A DNA stretch of 25,464 bases. Source: CAYVBE01 sp964448935. GTDB lineage: Bacteria > Planctomycetota > Brocadiia > SM23-32. Below are positions 8,292 through 17,208 of the stretch, piece after piece; position 1 is the first letter of the stretch; each line of letters opens with the position of its first letter. A program made the position numbers and the translations under genes. The stretch is from assembly GCA_964448935.1 (NCBI GenBank), contig CAYVBE010000037.1, forward strand, positions 1 through 25,464, written 5' to 3'. Below the pieces are notes generated by a model that was not told the DNA's origin, made no database searches, and worked only from the letters and a program-made list of their open reading frames with translations.

Positions 8292-9770
8292 ATGCAGATC
8301 GCGATGGTGGCTTCTGAGGTGGCGCCTTTCTCCAAGGAGGGCGGGTTGGCCGACGTGCTGGGATCACTGCCGGCGGCTCTGGCTCAGCTCGGCGAGGATG
8401 TCTGCGTTATCAGCCCTCTGTACCGCGGCGTCCGGCAGCAGGCGGAGAGTATCGGACAACCCCTGGAGGAGGTGGCCGGGGGGGCCTTTACAGTGCCCGT
8501 CGGCGACAATGAAGTGCCCGGACGCACCCGGGTATCGCGCCTGCCTGCGGCGGATGTGCCGGTCTACTTCCTGGAATGCAACCGCTACTACGACCGCGCC
8601 GGCTACTACACCACGCCGGACGGCCACACGGACTACCAGGACAACAGCGAGCGGTTCATCTTCCTGTCCCGCGGGGCGCTGGAGATGTCCATGGCTCTCG
8701 GCATGCAGCCGGACGTCTACCACGCCCACGACTGGCATACGGGCCTGGTGCCGATCTACCTGAAGCACATCTACGCGGCGGACTTTCCGCGCTCGGCCTC
8801 GGTGTTCACGGTGCATAACCTGGCCTATCAGGGACTGTTCTGGCACTGGGACATGAATCTGGCGGGCCTGCCCTGGAGCCTGTTCAACTGGAAGATGCTG
8901 GAATACTACGGCAACCTTTCCTTCCTGAAAGCCGGGCTGGTCGGCGCGGACGCGCTCACCACGGTCAGCAAGAGCTACAGCAAGGAGATACAGACCGCGG
9001 AGTTCGGCTGCGGCATGGAGGGCGTGCTGCGGGAGCGGGCAGAGGACCTGTACGGCATCGTCAACGGCATAGACACCGACGAATGGGATCCGGCCACGGA
9101 TGGGGCCCTGCCGGCCAACTATTCCGCCGAAAACCTGTCCGGCAAGACGGAGTGCAAGCGGGCGCTGCAGAAGCGCTTCGGGCTGCCGCAGCGGGAGGAC
9201 ATCGCGCTGGTCGGCATGATCTGCCGTCTGGTGGACCAGAAGGGGCTGGACCTCCTGGAGGAGGCGCTGCCTCTGCTGCAGGGCATGGACTTCCAGCTTG
9301 TTGTCCTGGGCCAGGGCGAGCCGAAATACCACAGGTTCCTGCAGCGCGCTCAGGAAGAGGACCCGGAGCGGATCGCGGTGCTGCTGCGCTACGACAACGA
9401 GGCGGCGCACCGAATCGAGGCCGGCGCGGACATTTTCCTGATGCCCAGTCGCTTCGAGCCCTGCGGCCTGAACCAGCTCTACAGCCTGCGATACGGCACG
9501 GTGCCCGTGGTGCGGGCTACGGGGGGCCTGGCGGACACCGTTGTGGATTTCAACGAGGACCGGCTGGAGAGCGGGGAAGCGACGGGTTTCGTCTTCTACC
9601 CGTACGAGCCGGACCAGCTTGCCGAGGCCCTGCGGCGAGCCGTGAGGGTCTTCGGGCGCCGCGAAGATTGGAGGCGCCTTATGCTGAACGGCATGGCGCA
9701 GGACTGGTCTTGGAAGCGCAGCGCGCGGCAGTACATAGACGTCTACCGGAAGGCGCTTGAAAAGTTCTGA
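8292..9770 (+). CDS. glgA: Glycogen synthase (ADP-glucose type, GT5)
   Basis: 492 residues. It extends alpha-1,4-glucan chains from ADP-glucose in the cytosol. ATG 8292 is chosen over an in-frame GTG at 8283 because the ribosome site AAGGAG (8278-8283) would overlap the GTG and is 8 bp from the ATG. The N-terminal Rossmann half has the nucleotide-sugar loop KEGGL at 15-19, VYHAHDWHTGL and VFTVHNLAYQG. The C-terminal half has VNGIDTDEWDP, GMICRLVDQKGLDLL and the GT5 signature RFEPCGLNQLYSLRYG followed by ATGGLADTV. Length and motifs are complete. It lies between galT and the histidine kinase in the same transcription direction with short gaps, and GlgC, its substrate supplier, is downstream in the same unit. 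Confidence 0.96.
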   Translation: MQIAMVASEVAPFSKEGGLADVLGSLPAALAQLGEDVCVISPLYRGVRQQAESIGQPLEEVAGGAFTVPVGDNEVPGRTRVSRLPAADVPVYFLECNRYYDRAGYYTTPDGHTDYQDNSERFIFLSRGALEMSMALGMQPDVYHAHDWHTGLVPIYLKHIYAADFPRSASVFTVHNLAYQGLFWHWDMNLAGLPWSLFNWKMLEYYGNLSFLKAGLVGADALTTVSKSYSKEIQTAEFGCGMEGVLRERAEDLYGIVNGIDTDEWDPATDGALPANYSAENLSGKTECKRALQKRFGLPQREDIALVGMICRLVDQKGLDLLEEALPLLQGMDFQLVVLGQGEPKYHRFLQRAQEEDPERIAVLLRYDNEAAHRIEAGADIFLMPSRFEPCGLNQLYSLRYGTVPVVRATGGLADTVVDFNEDRLESGEATGFVFYPYEPDQLAEALRRAVRVFGRREDWRRLMLNGMAQDWSWKRSARQYIDVYRKALEKF

Positions 9771-9794
9771 CACCTTAGCGGGGAAAGACGGCGG

Positions 9795-12700
9795 ATGGAA
9801 GAAGAGACACAGATATCATCTGAGAAGAAGATGGCTGTGCTCATCCTCCGGGAGAACCGGGAGGAAGTCCTCCGCCGCTGGCTGGAGAAGATTTCCCTGC
9901 TCGCCCGCGACAAGAACATACAGCAGATTCTGGAGCAACCGCCCCTGCGGGACGACGCCCGCGAGTTCCTGGACCTGCTGATCAGCAGGCTGGAGGGCAA
10001 AGGGGGCGAGGCCGAGATGCTTGCCTTCCACCAGCTGATCCTTGACGGCCGCAGCCATCAGGTCCGCCTGGCCGACATCACCTACGTGCTGGTAGAGCTG
10101 AAAAGCGTCGGCAAGCAGGTCATCTTCGAGAGAATCCAGGATGAACTGGAGGCCTTCCGCGTCAGCCGGGCCCTGGCGGATGCCATTGAAGGCATGTTGC
10201 GCAAGGGAGCGGAACTCTACGAACTGACCGCCGAGGTGGACTATCAGGCGGCGGAGACCCGTCTGAAGGAAGTGTTTGCCGCCTGGGATCTGGAGGCGGC
10301 GGTGGCCGACGCGGAGACGCCCGAGGAGGTCTGCCGTATCGCGGGCGAGAAACTCTGCGAGGCGTGGGGCCTGGTGGCCTGCCGCTGGCGCCTGTATCCG
10401 CCCGGCGACCAGACCCCGCGGGACCTGCTGAGCGGCGAGGCCATGCCGGTGCCCGTGGTGAGGGAGAAGACCCAGTACCTGACGGATGCCGAAGCGGGAG
10501 CCGGGGGCACGGTCAGCGTGCTGGAGCGAACGCGTCGCCGCCGGGAGAGTTTTTGCAGCCGGGACGTTTCCGAAGACCAACGCGTGGTGGACGCGCCGGA
10601 ACTGATTAGCGCGGGGATCCGCCGGCTGGCCTGCCTGCCCCTGGAAGCCCGCCAGGAGGTGATCGGCGTTCTGCTGGCGCTGGGCGGGTCGGACAGCAAG
10701 CTTACCGACGAGCACATGCGTAAGCTCAAGGAGCAGGCCGCCGTGGTGGCCTTTGCGCTGGACCGCGCCGGGCACCTGGAATGGTCCCACCGCCGCCTGA
10801 GCGAGGCCGAGGTGATCGCGCGCATCGGCCGCTCGCTGCTGGAACTGCCCACGCGGGAGGCGCTGTTGGAGGGCGTGGTGGAAGCCCTGCGGGACTTCCG
10901 GGACTACTTCGATGTCGCCCTGTTCTGGGTGGACCGCCAGGCAGGCGAGTGCGTGCTGACGGCCGAGGAAGGCCGGGAGCGCTCCTACAGCAACAAGGGG
11001 TATCGCCAGAAGGTCGGCGAGGGCTTCATCGGCGTCTGCGCCGAGAACGGCGAGACAATACGCTCCACCGATCTGGAGAACGACCCCCGGCGCGTCGTGG
11101 CCTTCGACGAGGAATACCGCGCCCGGTCCGAACTGGTGGTGCCGGTCAAGCGGGGCGACGAAGTCATCGGGGTGATGCACTTCCTGTCCGACCGGGAGGA
11201 CGACTTTCCCGAGAGCGAGATCGTGGCGCTGGAGAACGTGGCACCTCACATCGGCGTGGCGCTGCAGAACGTGCGCATGATAGACCAGCGCGCGCAGGAC
11301 CGCTACGAGATCGTGCGTGTCCACCGCCAACTCTCCAACATCATACGCCACACGGCCGTGGGAATCACCAGCGCCGACCCGCGGGGCGTCTACACCCACT
11401 GGAGCCCGAGCTGCGAAGCCATGCTGGGCTACTCGGCGGATGAGGTGGTGGACCAGAAGACGGCCGCCGACTTTGCCGCCGAGCCCTATGACATGGAGGA
11501 CGTTCTGCAGGAGTGCCTGCGGCAGGGCCGCGTCAGCCGGGAGGGGGAGTGGCTGCGCAAGGACGGCACGCCGCGCGTGATCCGCGAGACCCGCGTGCCG
11601 ATGGAGGACGAGCACGGAGAGCACATCGGCTTCACCTCCTACCTGGTGGATGCCACCGAGCAGAAGCGGGCCCAGGAGCAGTTGCGCCGGGAGCGCGATA
11701 TGCTCCAGCTCGTGGTGGACGCCATGGGCGCCGGGCTGGCGCTGTTCGACCGGAACCTGAAGCTGCGGTGGGCCAACAGCACGTTGATGCAGTGGTTCGA
11801 GCTCGGGCCCGACGCCGTGGGCAAGAAGTGCCACGAGATATACCTCTGCGGTCGCAAGGAGGATGTCTGCCCGGCCATGCAGGCGGCGCTGGAGGGCCGG
11901 CCTCAGACGCGGGTGCACGAATTCGTAGACCCTTCCGGGGCATGGCATTGCTACAACCAGGTCTTCACGCCGCTGGGGCAGGGCGAGACGCGCCTGATCG
12001 TGCTCACCCAGGACATTACCGACCAGCGGCGCCAGACCGAGGAGATGCGCCTGATCAGCCGGCTGACCGAGAAGGTGGAGACCTCGCTGGACATGGACCG
12101 CGTGCTGCACCTGGTGCTGACATCGGTGACGGCGGGGCACGCCATCGGGTTCAACCGGGCCTTCGTGCTTATGCTGGATGAGGAGGGGGAATGCCTGGAA
12201 GGCAAGATGGCCGTGGGGCCGGTATCCTCCGAGAATGCCCGCCGCATCTGGGAAAGCCTGGATCAGATGGAACAGAGCATTGAGGACCTGATGGAGATGC
12301 CCGAGCCCGCCGCCAGCGACCGGGAGCTGACCGAGAAACTGCGGAGCATCCGTATCCCCGTGGGTTGGAGCGAGAACCCCCTGGTGCAGACCCTTCGCCG
12401 GCGCACGACCGCGCACGTGGGCGACGCCCGGTCCGATCCCCATCTACACTCCGATCTGGCGGAAAAGCTGGAACTGCAGGAGTTCGTCTGCGTGCCCCTG
12501 GCCGCCCAGGACGAGCCGCTGGGCGTTCTGCTGGCGGACAACCGGTACTCCCGTGCCTCGATGGACCGCTCGCAGGTGGAGTTGCTGGAGATGTTCGCGC
12601 GCCAGGCATCGCTGGCCATCACCAATGCCCGCGCCTACGAACGCATCCGCGACCAGTTGGACGAGCTGAGGCGCACCAGGGACAAGTTGATCGAGGCCGA

Positions 12701-13409
12701 GCGCATGGCCAGCGTCGGCCGCATGGCGGGCCACCTGGCCCACGAGATCCGCAACCCGCTGACGACCATCGGCGGGTTCGCCGCTTCCATCGCGCGGAAG
12801 CATCCCGATGACAGTGTGACACATCGGAACGCCGACATCATCTACAAAGAAGTCCGGCGTCTGGAGCGCACCCTGGTCAACGTGCTGGACTACACGCGCC
12901 CACTCAGGCCCGACAAGACATCCGTTGACATCAACCAGATCGTGCAGCAGACACTGGATCAGTTCACCGAGCAGTTCGGGGAGAACAACATCGAACTGCA
13001 CACCTATCTGGACGAGAATCTGCCGAATATCCAGGCCGACGGCCAGATGATGAAGCAGGTGGTGCTGAACCTGGTGAAGAACGCCATCGAGGCCATGGAA
13101 GGCCGGGAAGAGGGCACCCTGACGGTCGAGACCTCGCAGGACGAGGGGTATGTTCTCATCCATGTCATAGACACCGGGGGTGGTTTGACCGAGGAGGCGC
13201 GCGAGAACCTGTTCAGTCCCTTCTTCACCACCAAGGTGGCCGGAGTGGGGCTGGGGCTAAGCGTTTCGCAGCGTATCGTGCGGCAGCACGGCGGTGAACT
13301 GGAGGTGGAAAGCCGGCCGGGCAGGGGGACCCATTTCACCGTTTCGCTTGCCGCGGGGGATTCCGCAAAGAAGGGAGGTGCAGACAATGGCGACGATACT
13401 ACTGGTTGA
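9795..13409 (+). CDS. Multi-sensor histidine kinase (RsbRD-like, GAF, GAF, PAS, PAS, GAF, HisKA, HATPase)
   Basis: 1204 residues with no transmembrane segment, so a cytosolic sensor. In order: an all-helical N-terminal region resembling RsbRD_N (about 15-150), GAF (about 170-325), GAF (345-495), PAS (510-625), a second PAS containing Cys679, Cys685 and Cys692 (630-745), GAF (760-945), a coiled-coil joint, HisKA with LAHEIRNP and phospho-acceptor His983, and HATPase_c (about 1080-1190) with NAIEAM, DTGGGL, FFTTK and GVGLGLSVS boxes. It should autophosphorylate and pass phosphate to the adjacent receiver, whose start overlaps its end. An alternative ATG at 9831 would drop 12 residues. The cluster position, 24 bp after glgA, suggests a link to glycogen metabolism. 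The ligands are unknown; the clustered Cys residues could bind metal or sense redox. Confidence 0.93.
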   Translation: MEEETQISSEKKMAVLILRENREEVLRRWLEKISLLARDKNIQQILEQPPLRDDAREFLDLLISRLEGKGGEAEMLAFHQLILDGRSHQVRLADITYVLVELKSVGKQVIFERIQDELEAFRVSRALADAIEGMLRKGAELYELTAEVDYQAAETRLKEVFAAWDLEAAVADAETPEEVCRIAGEKLCEAWGLVACRWRLYPPGDQTPRDLLSGEAMPVPVVREKTQYLTDAEAGAGGTVSVLERTRRRRESFCSRDVSEDQRVVDAPELISAGIRRLACLPLEARQEVIGVLLALGGSDSKLTDEHMRKLKEQAAVVAFALDRAGHLEWSHRRLSEAEVIARIGRSLLELPTREALLEGVVEALRDFRDYFDVALFWVDRQAGECVLTAEEGRERSYSNKGYRQKVGEGFIGVCAENGETIRSTDLENDPRRVVAFDEEYRARSELVVPVKRGDEVIGVMHFLSDREDDFPESEIVALENVAPHIGVALQNVRMIDQRAQDRYEIVRVHRQLSNIIRHTAVGITSADPRGVYTHWSPSCEAMLGYSADEVVDQKTAADFAAEPYDMEDVLQECLRQGRVSREGEWLRKDGTPRVIRETRVPMEDEHGEHIGFTSYLVDATEQKRAQEQLRRERDMLQLVVDAMGAGLALFDRNLKLRWANSTLMQWFELGPDAVGKKCHEIYLCGRKEDVCPAMQAALEGRPQTRVHEFVDPSGAWHCYNQVFTPLGQGETRLIVLTQDITDQRRQTEEMRLISRLTEKVETSLDMDRVLHLVLTSVTAGHAIGFNRAFVLMLDEEGECLEGKMAVGPVSSENARRIWESLDQMEQSIEDLMEMPEPAASDRELTEKLRSIRIPVGWSENPLVQTLRRRTTAHVGDARSDPHLHSDLAEKLELQEFVCVPLAAQDEPLGVLLADNRYSRASMDRSQVELLEMFARQASLAITNARAYERIRDQLDELRRTRDKLIEAERMASVGRMAGHLAHEIRNPLTTIGGFAASIARKHPDDSVTHRNADIIYKEVRRLERTLVNVLDYTRPLRPDKTSVDINQIVQQTLDQFTEQFGENNIELHTYLDENLPNIQADGQMMKQVVLNLVKNAIEAMEGREEGTLTVETSQDEGYVLIHVIDTGGGLTEEARENLFSPFFTTKVAGVGLGLSVSQRIVRQHGGELEVESRPGRGTHFTVSLAAGDSAKKGGADNGDDTTG

Positions 13410-13758
13410 GGATGAGGAAAACATTCGATTGCTCTACCGGCAGGAGCTGGAACAGGATGGACACCAAATCCTGTGCGCCGAGGACGGCAAGACGGCCATT
13501 GATATGGCACGGGAGCACCAGCCGGACCTGGTGATTATGGACATTAACCTGCCGGAGAAAATGGACGGCATCGAATCCATGTCCAGGATCCTGGCGGAGA
13601 ACAAGGACATACCGGTCATCATCAATACCGGATACAGCGAATACCAGGACAACTTCATGAGCTGGGCGGCGGAGGCCTACGTGCTGAAATCGGCCGACCT
13701 GACCCCCCTCAAGGAGGCCATTGGGAACGCTCTGGGCAAGAGGGACAAGGCGGACTGA
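13387..13758 (+). CDS. Single-domain response regulator (CheY-like receiver)
   Basis: 123 residues, just a receiver domain: acidic pair Glu8-Asp9 in ILLVEDEEN, phospho-acceptor Asp52 in VIMDINLP, Thr81 in the INTGYSEY switch and Lys101 in VLKSAD. There is no DNA-binding or enzymatic output domain, so it must act by protein contact or as a phosphorelay intermediate. ATG 13387 is chosen because GGAGGTG (13374-13380) lies 6 bp upstream; the frame is open further upstream, but no better start is seen. It overlaps the histidine kinase by 23 bp, which implies translational coupling, and glgC begins 15 bp after it. Its output target is not visible in the window; a direct effect on a glycogen enzyme or on a distant regulator are both possible. 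Confidence 0.93.
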   Translation: MATILLVEDEENIRLLYRQELEQDGHQILCAEDGKTAIDMAREHQPDLVIMDINLPEKMDGIESMSRILAENKDIPVIINTGYSEYQDNFMSWAAEAYVLKSADLTPLKEAIGNALGKRDKAD

Positions 13759-13773
13759 GAGGGCGCCGAGATC

Positions 13774-14997
13774 ATGCCGGGACTGCTGCGCGACACACTG
13801 GTTATGGTGCTGGCCGGCGGGGAAGGGGAGCGGCTCTATCCCCTGACCAAGGACCGTGCCAAACCCGCCGTGCCCTTCGGCGGCTGCTACCGGCTGATTG
13901 ACTTCACCCTTACCAATTGCCTCCACAGCGGCCTTCGGCGCATCTACGTGCTCACTCAATACAAGAGCGATTCCCTGAACCGACACGTGCGGCAGGCGTG
14001 GGACGTGTTCGACCCCGGCATCGGCGAATACATCGAGATACGGCCGCCGCAGAAGCGCATGAGTTCCGACTGGTACCTGGGCACCGCCCATGCCATCTAC
14101 GAGAATATCTACACTCTGGAGCAGGAACGCCCGCGAGATGTCCTGATCGTGCCCGGAGACCACGTCTGCCGGCTGAACTACGCCGACATGGTGGCCTCCC
14201 ACCGTCGCCGGGGAGCGGCCGCCACCGTGGCGTGTATCGAAAGGCCCGTCAGCGAAGCTTCGGAGCGCCTGGGGGTCGTGGTTGCGGATGACGAAATGCA
14301 CCTGCTGGAGCTGAAGGAAAAACCCGCCGAGCCCCAGCCCCTGCCGGAACGCCCCGACACATGCCTCTGCTCTATGGGCATTTACGTCTTTGACACCGAG
14401 GTGCTGGTCCGCCGGGTGATCCAGAATCTGAAGGAGGACGGTGGGCACGATTTCGCACAGGACGTCCTGCCCCGCATGATCGCAGAAGGCCGGCCGGTTT
14501 ACGCTCATCTCTACCGGGACTGCTACTGGCGGGATATCGGCACCCTGGACTGCTATTGGACGGCCAACATGGATCTGGTGCGGGTCAGGCCGGAGTTCAA
14601 CCTCTACGACACGGACTGGCCCATCCGGGGCTGTGCCCACTCGCTGCCTCCCGCCAAACTGGTCTTCGGCGGTGGCGGCGATACGCCCCGGGCGGAGGTC
14701 TACAACTCGCTGGTCTCCGGTGGCGCTATCATCAGCGGGGCCTATGTCTGCGACTCCGTCATCGGCCCCCGGGTGCAGATCGAAGTGGGCAGCCGGGTCG
14801 AACGGTCCATCATATTGGACGATGTCAGATTGGGCCGCAATGTGACGCTGCTGAAGGCGCTGGTGGACAAACACAACACCATTCCGGACGGCGTAGCCAT
14901 CGGGGTGGACCGGGAGCGGGACACCGCGCGTTTCACCGTCAGCCCCGGCGGAGTGGTCGCCGTGCCCAAGGGGATGCCCTTTCCGGCCTGCGGATAA
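13774..14997 (+). CDS. glgC: Glucose-1-phosphate adenylyltransferase (ADP-glucose pyrophosphorylase)
   Basis: 407 residues. It makes ADP-glucose and pyrophosphate from glucose 1-phosphate and ATP, the committed step of bacterial glycogen synthesis. The N-terminal nucleotidyltransferase domain shows LAGGEGERLYPLT, RAKPAVPFGGCYRLIDF, SDWYLGTAHAIYEN and DHVCRLNY; the middle has ELKEKPAEP and the DIGTLDCYW segment. The C-terminal third has left-handed beta-helix-type repeats (SGGAIISGAYVCDSVIG, VERSIILDDVRLG), where allosteric effectors bind in the family. The length is typical. The gene follows the response regulator by 15 bp and precedes DUF4912 by 15 bp, so the three are probably cotranscribed. 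A GlgD-like inactive paralogue is unlikely because the catalytic loop is intact. Confidence 0.95.
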   Translation: MPGLLRDTLVMVLAGGEGERLYPLTKDRAKPAVPFGGCYRLIDFTLTNCLHSGLRRIYVLTQYKSDSLNRHVRQAWDVFDPGIGEYIEIRPPQKRMSSDWYLGTAHAIYENIYTLEQERPRDVLIVPGDHVCRLNYADMVASHRRRGAAATVACIERPVSEASERLGVVVADDEMHLLELKEKPAEPQPLPERPDTCLCSMGIYVFDTEVLVRRVIQNLKEDGGHDFAQDVLPRMIAEGRPVYAHLYRDCYWRDIGTLDCYWTANMDLVRVRPEFNLYDTDWPIRGCAHSLPPAKLVFGGGGDTPRAEVYNSLVSGGAIISGAYVCDSVIGPRVQIEVGSRVERSIILDDVRLGRNVTLLKALVDKHNTIPDGVAIGVDRERDTARFTVSPGGVVAVPKGMPFPACG

Positions 14998-15012
14998 CTG
15001 GAGGTACGACGC

Positions 15013-15534
15013 TTGAGCGACGATCCGAACGGAAGTGGGAGAACGCCGGCCCCCGGCAGACGGCACGGTCACGGGACATCCGAGGAGGACCGCCTTGAGG
15101 CCGTGGTGCGCAATCCGAGGTCGGTGTACGTCTACTGGAATCTGGGAGGCTTCCTGAGCCGGGAGGTCGTCCGCGAGCTGGGACCAGAGGCCGAATGGGT
15201 CCTACGCGTGCTGGACCTCACCCTCGGCAACAGCAATATCATCGCCCTATCGGCAGATGCAGGAAGCGTTTACGTCGAGGTATCGCCCGGCCATACTTAC
15301 GGCTTCGAACTCGCCTGCCGGGCCGGACAGAAGTGGCGCACCGTCTGCCGCACAGACCGCGTGGAGGTCCCCCCGCGCGAACCCGGCTCCCAGCGAGAAC
15401 GGCCGGTGCCACCCGTTAGCAAGCTGCGCCAGCCGGACGGGAGCGACGTCCCCGGCCTGCGTTACGAGACCACCGAGCAGTTCCTGGCCTCCTCGCCGGG
15501 ACCCCCGCAAAAGGATAAACCCGAGGACGATTGA
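15013..15534 (+). CDS. DUF4912 family protein, TTG start
   Basis: 173 residues. The start is TTG, set by a strong GGAGGT (15000-15005) 7 bp upstream; no ATG fits. After a polar N-terminal 25 residues comes the DUF4912 core (about 27-120): VVRNPRSVYVYWNL, WVLRVLDLT, SVYVEVSPGHTYGFEL and GQKWRTVCRTDRVEVP, a beta-rich pattern. The C-terminal 50 residues are Pro-rich and disordered-looking. There is no signal peptide. The family has no established biochemical role. It lies between glgC and the GH57 branching enzyme, 7 bp before the latter. The beta-sandwich look and the aromatic YVYW motif would fit glucan binding, or a partner subunit of the branching enzyme, but this is inference. Confidence 0.82.
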   Translation: MSDDPNGSGRTPAPGRRHGHGTSEEDRLEAVVRNPRSVYVYWNLGGFLSREVVRELGPEAEWVLRVLDLTLGNSNIIALSADAGSVYVEVSPGHTYGFELACRAGQKWRTVCRTDRVEVPPREPGSQRERPVPPVSKLRQPDGSDVPGLRYETTEQFLASSPGPPQKDKPEDD

Positions 15535-15541
15535 CGCCCCG

Positions 15542-17137
15542 ATGCCCCGCGGATACCTGGTTCTGATCCTCCACTGCCACCTGCCCTACGTGCGCCATCC
15601 GGAGCACCCGCATTTTCTGGAGGAAGACTGGCTCTACGAAGCAGTGGCCGAGGTCTATCTGCCCCTGCTCCGGATGCTGGAGCGGCTGCGGAGGGAAAGG
15701 GTACGCTGCCGCGTCACAATCTCTCTCAGCCCAACGCTTTGCGAGATGCTGACCAACGATCTGCTCCGGCGGCGCTGCCTCCGATACCTCCACAACCACG
15801 CCGAGCTGGCCGAACGCGAGGTCGAGCGAACCCGCCGCACCGCTTTCCATAGGACGGCGCTTCTCTACCGACAGCGTTACGGAGCGGCGCTGCGCGCTTA
15901 CGAGGAACGTGACGGGGACCTGGTGGCCGGCTTCCGCGAGCTGGCGGCGACGGGCGGAGTCGAACTCCTGGGCTCGGCGGCCACGCACCCGATCCTTCCG
16001 CTTCTCGGCGGCGGGCGCGCCAGGAGGGCGCAGGTGGAGGGCGGGCTGGCCAACTTCCAGAAGCACTTCGACGGCCGGCCGTCCGGCTTCTGGCTGCCCG
16101 AATGCGCCTATGAGCCCGGGCTGGAAAAGTTGCTGGAGCGCGCCGGCATCAAATACTTCGTATTGGAAACCCACGGCGTCCTGCTGGCCGCCCCCCGGCC
16201 CCCGCTGGGGGTGTTCGCACCGCTGGAAACCCCGGCCGGGCTGCTCGCGCTGGGCCGTGACGTCGAGTCTTCCCGCCAGGTCTGGAGCGCCCACGAAGGG
16301 CTGCCCGGACACCCCCTCTATCGCGAGTTTCACCGCGACATGGGACACGAAGCCGACCTCGAATACCTGCAGCCGCATCTGCCGCCCGGCGGACAGCGCA
16401 AACCGCTCGGGTTCAAATACCACCGCGTGACCGGCAAGGACGTGCCGATGGAGGGGAAGGAGCCCTATGACTCCGCCGCCGCGCGGGAGCAGGCGAAGCG
16501 CCATGCCCACGCCTTCCTGCGGCAGCGCGTCAGCCAGGTGGTGCGGGTCAACCGGGCCACCGGCATATCCCCCCTCATCACCTGCCCGTACGACGGCGAG
16601 CTTTTCGGCCACTGGTGGTTCGAGGGCCTGTGGTTTCTGGAAGAAGTATTCAGACGGCTGCAGCAGTTCGGGGAGCTGGTGCCCGTGACGGCGTCCGAAT
16701 GCCTCGACCGCCAACTGTCCCACGGGCAGCGCCAGACCGGCGTGCCGGCAGCGTCTAGCTGGGGCTACGGAGGGTATTTCGAGACCTGGCTGAACGGGTC
16801 GAATGACTGGATGTATCCGCGCGCCCGGGCGGCTGAGGACCGCCTGACGCGCCATCTGAGGGACTCTCAGGGAGATGGGCCGGAGGCTGCGGCACTCGAT
16901 CAGGCGGCCCGCCAACTCATGCTCGGGCAGGCCAGCGACTGGGCCTTCCAGCTCTCCGCCGCCGGTGGCGACGGCTACGCGCGCCGGCGCTTCCGCCGGC
17001 TCATGGAGCGCTTTGACGCTCTCATGGCGCAAATCGAACGGGGGCAAATAGACCGAGAGCAGCTTCGCCGGTATCAGCAGTCGGACGACTTCTTCGCGGA
17101 CGCCGACCTGGCCGCCTTTTGGGCCGGCAGCGATTGA
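15542..17137 (+). CDS. GH57 1,4-alpha-glucan branching enzyme (DUF1957 type)
   Basis: 531 residues, typical of GH57 branching enzymes. It makes alpha-1,6 branches in glycogen by glucan transfer in the cytosol. The start is ATG 15542, since the family begins MPxGYxxLxLHxHLPxVRHPE; the frame is open upstream but that part is the DUF4912 gene in another frame. There is no good ribosome site, so coupling to the gene 7 bp upstream is likely. GH57 motifs are His11-Cys-His13-Leu-Pro, GFWLPECAY with nucleophile Glu187, CPYDGELFGHWWFEG with acid/base Asp351, and SWGYGGYFETWLNGSNDW. A C-terminal helical domain follows. It replaces the GH13 GlgB expected in many glycogen operons, none of which is in the window. 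GH57 amylases are less likely given the signature set. Confidence 0.93.
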   Translation: MPRGYLVLILHCHLPYVRHPEHPHFLEEDWLYEAVAEVYLPLLRMLERLRRERVRCRVTISLSPTLCEMLTNDLLRRRCLRYLHNHAELAEREVERTRRTAFHRTALLYRQRYGAALRAYEERDGDLVAGFRELAATGGVELLGSAATHPILPLLGGGRARRAQVEGGLANFQKHFDGRPSGFWLPECAYEPGLEKLLERAGIKYFVLETHGVLLAAPRPPLGVFAPLETPAGLLALGRDVESSRQVWSAHEGLPGHPLYREFHRDMGHEADLEYLQPHLPPGGQRKPLGFKYHRVTGKDVPMEGKEPYDSAAAREQAKRHAHAFLRQRVSQVVRVNRATGISPLITCPYDGELFGHWWFEGLWFLEEVFRRLQQFGELVPVTASECLDRQLSHGQRQTGVPAASSWGYGGYFETWLNGSNDWMYPRARAAEDRLTRHLRDSQGDGPEAAALDQAARQLMLGQASDWAFQLSAAGGDGYARRRFRRLMERFDALMAQIERGQIDREQLRRYQQSDDFFADADLAAFWAGSD

Positions 17138-17162
17138 CACTCCCGGCTGTCACGCGTATACT
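17134..17162 (+). promoter_or_regulatory. Strong sigma-70 promoter of hom
   Basis: TTGACA (17134-17139) is spaced 17 bp from TATACT (17157-17162), one mismatch from full consensus. The -35 overlaps the TGA stop of the GH57 gene (17135-17137). The expected leader is about 40 nt. It separates the threonine genes from the glycogen unit. Confidence 0.8.
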
Positions 17163-17208
17163 TTCGTACTCATACTGCCGGAGCCTTTCCATGCATCGGA
17201 GGATATCC

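Noticed and set aside
9816..12443. 875-codon minus-strand frame opposite the histidine kinase
   Set aside because: Antisense shadow of clear GAF and PAS coding sequence; composition is His, Val and Gln rich with no recognisable fold.
9795..13409. Possibility that the kinase is a hybrid kinase with its own receiver
   Set aside because: The protein ends after the HATPase G boxes; the receiver is a separate gene with its own ribosome site.
15257..15541. Upstream extension of the GH57 frame inside the DUF4912 gene
   Set aside because: The family starts at MPRGYLVLILHCHLP (15542); the extension is out-of-frame DUF4912 coding sequence.
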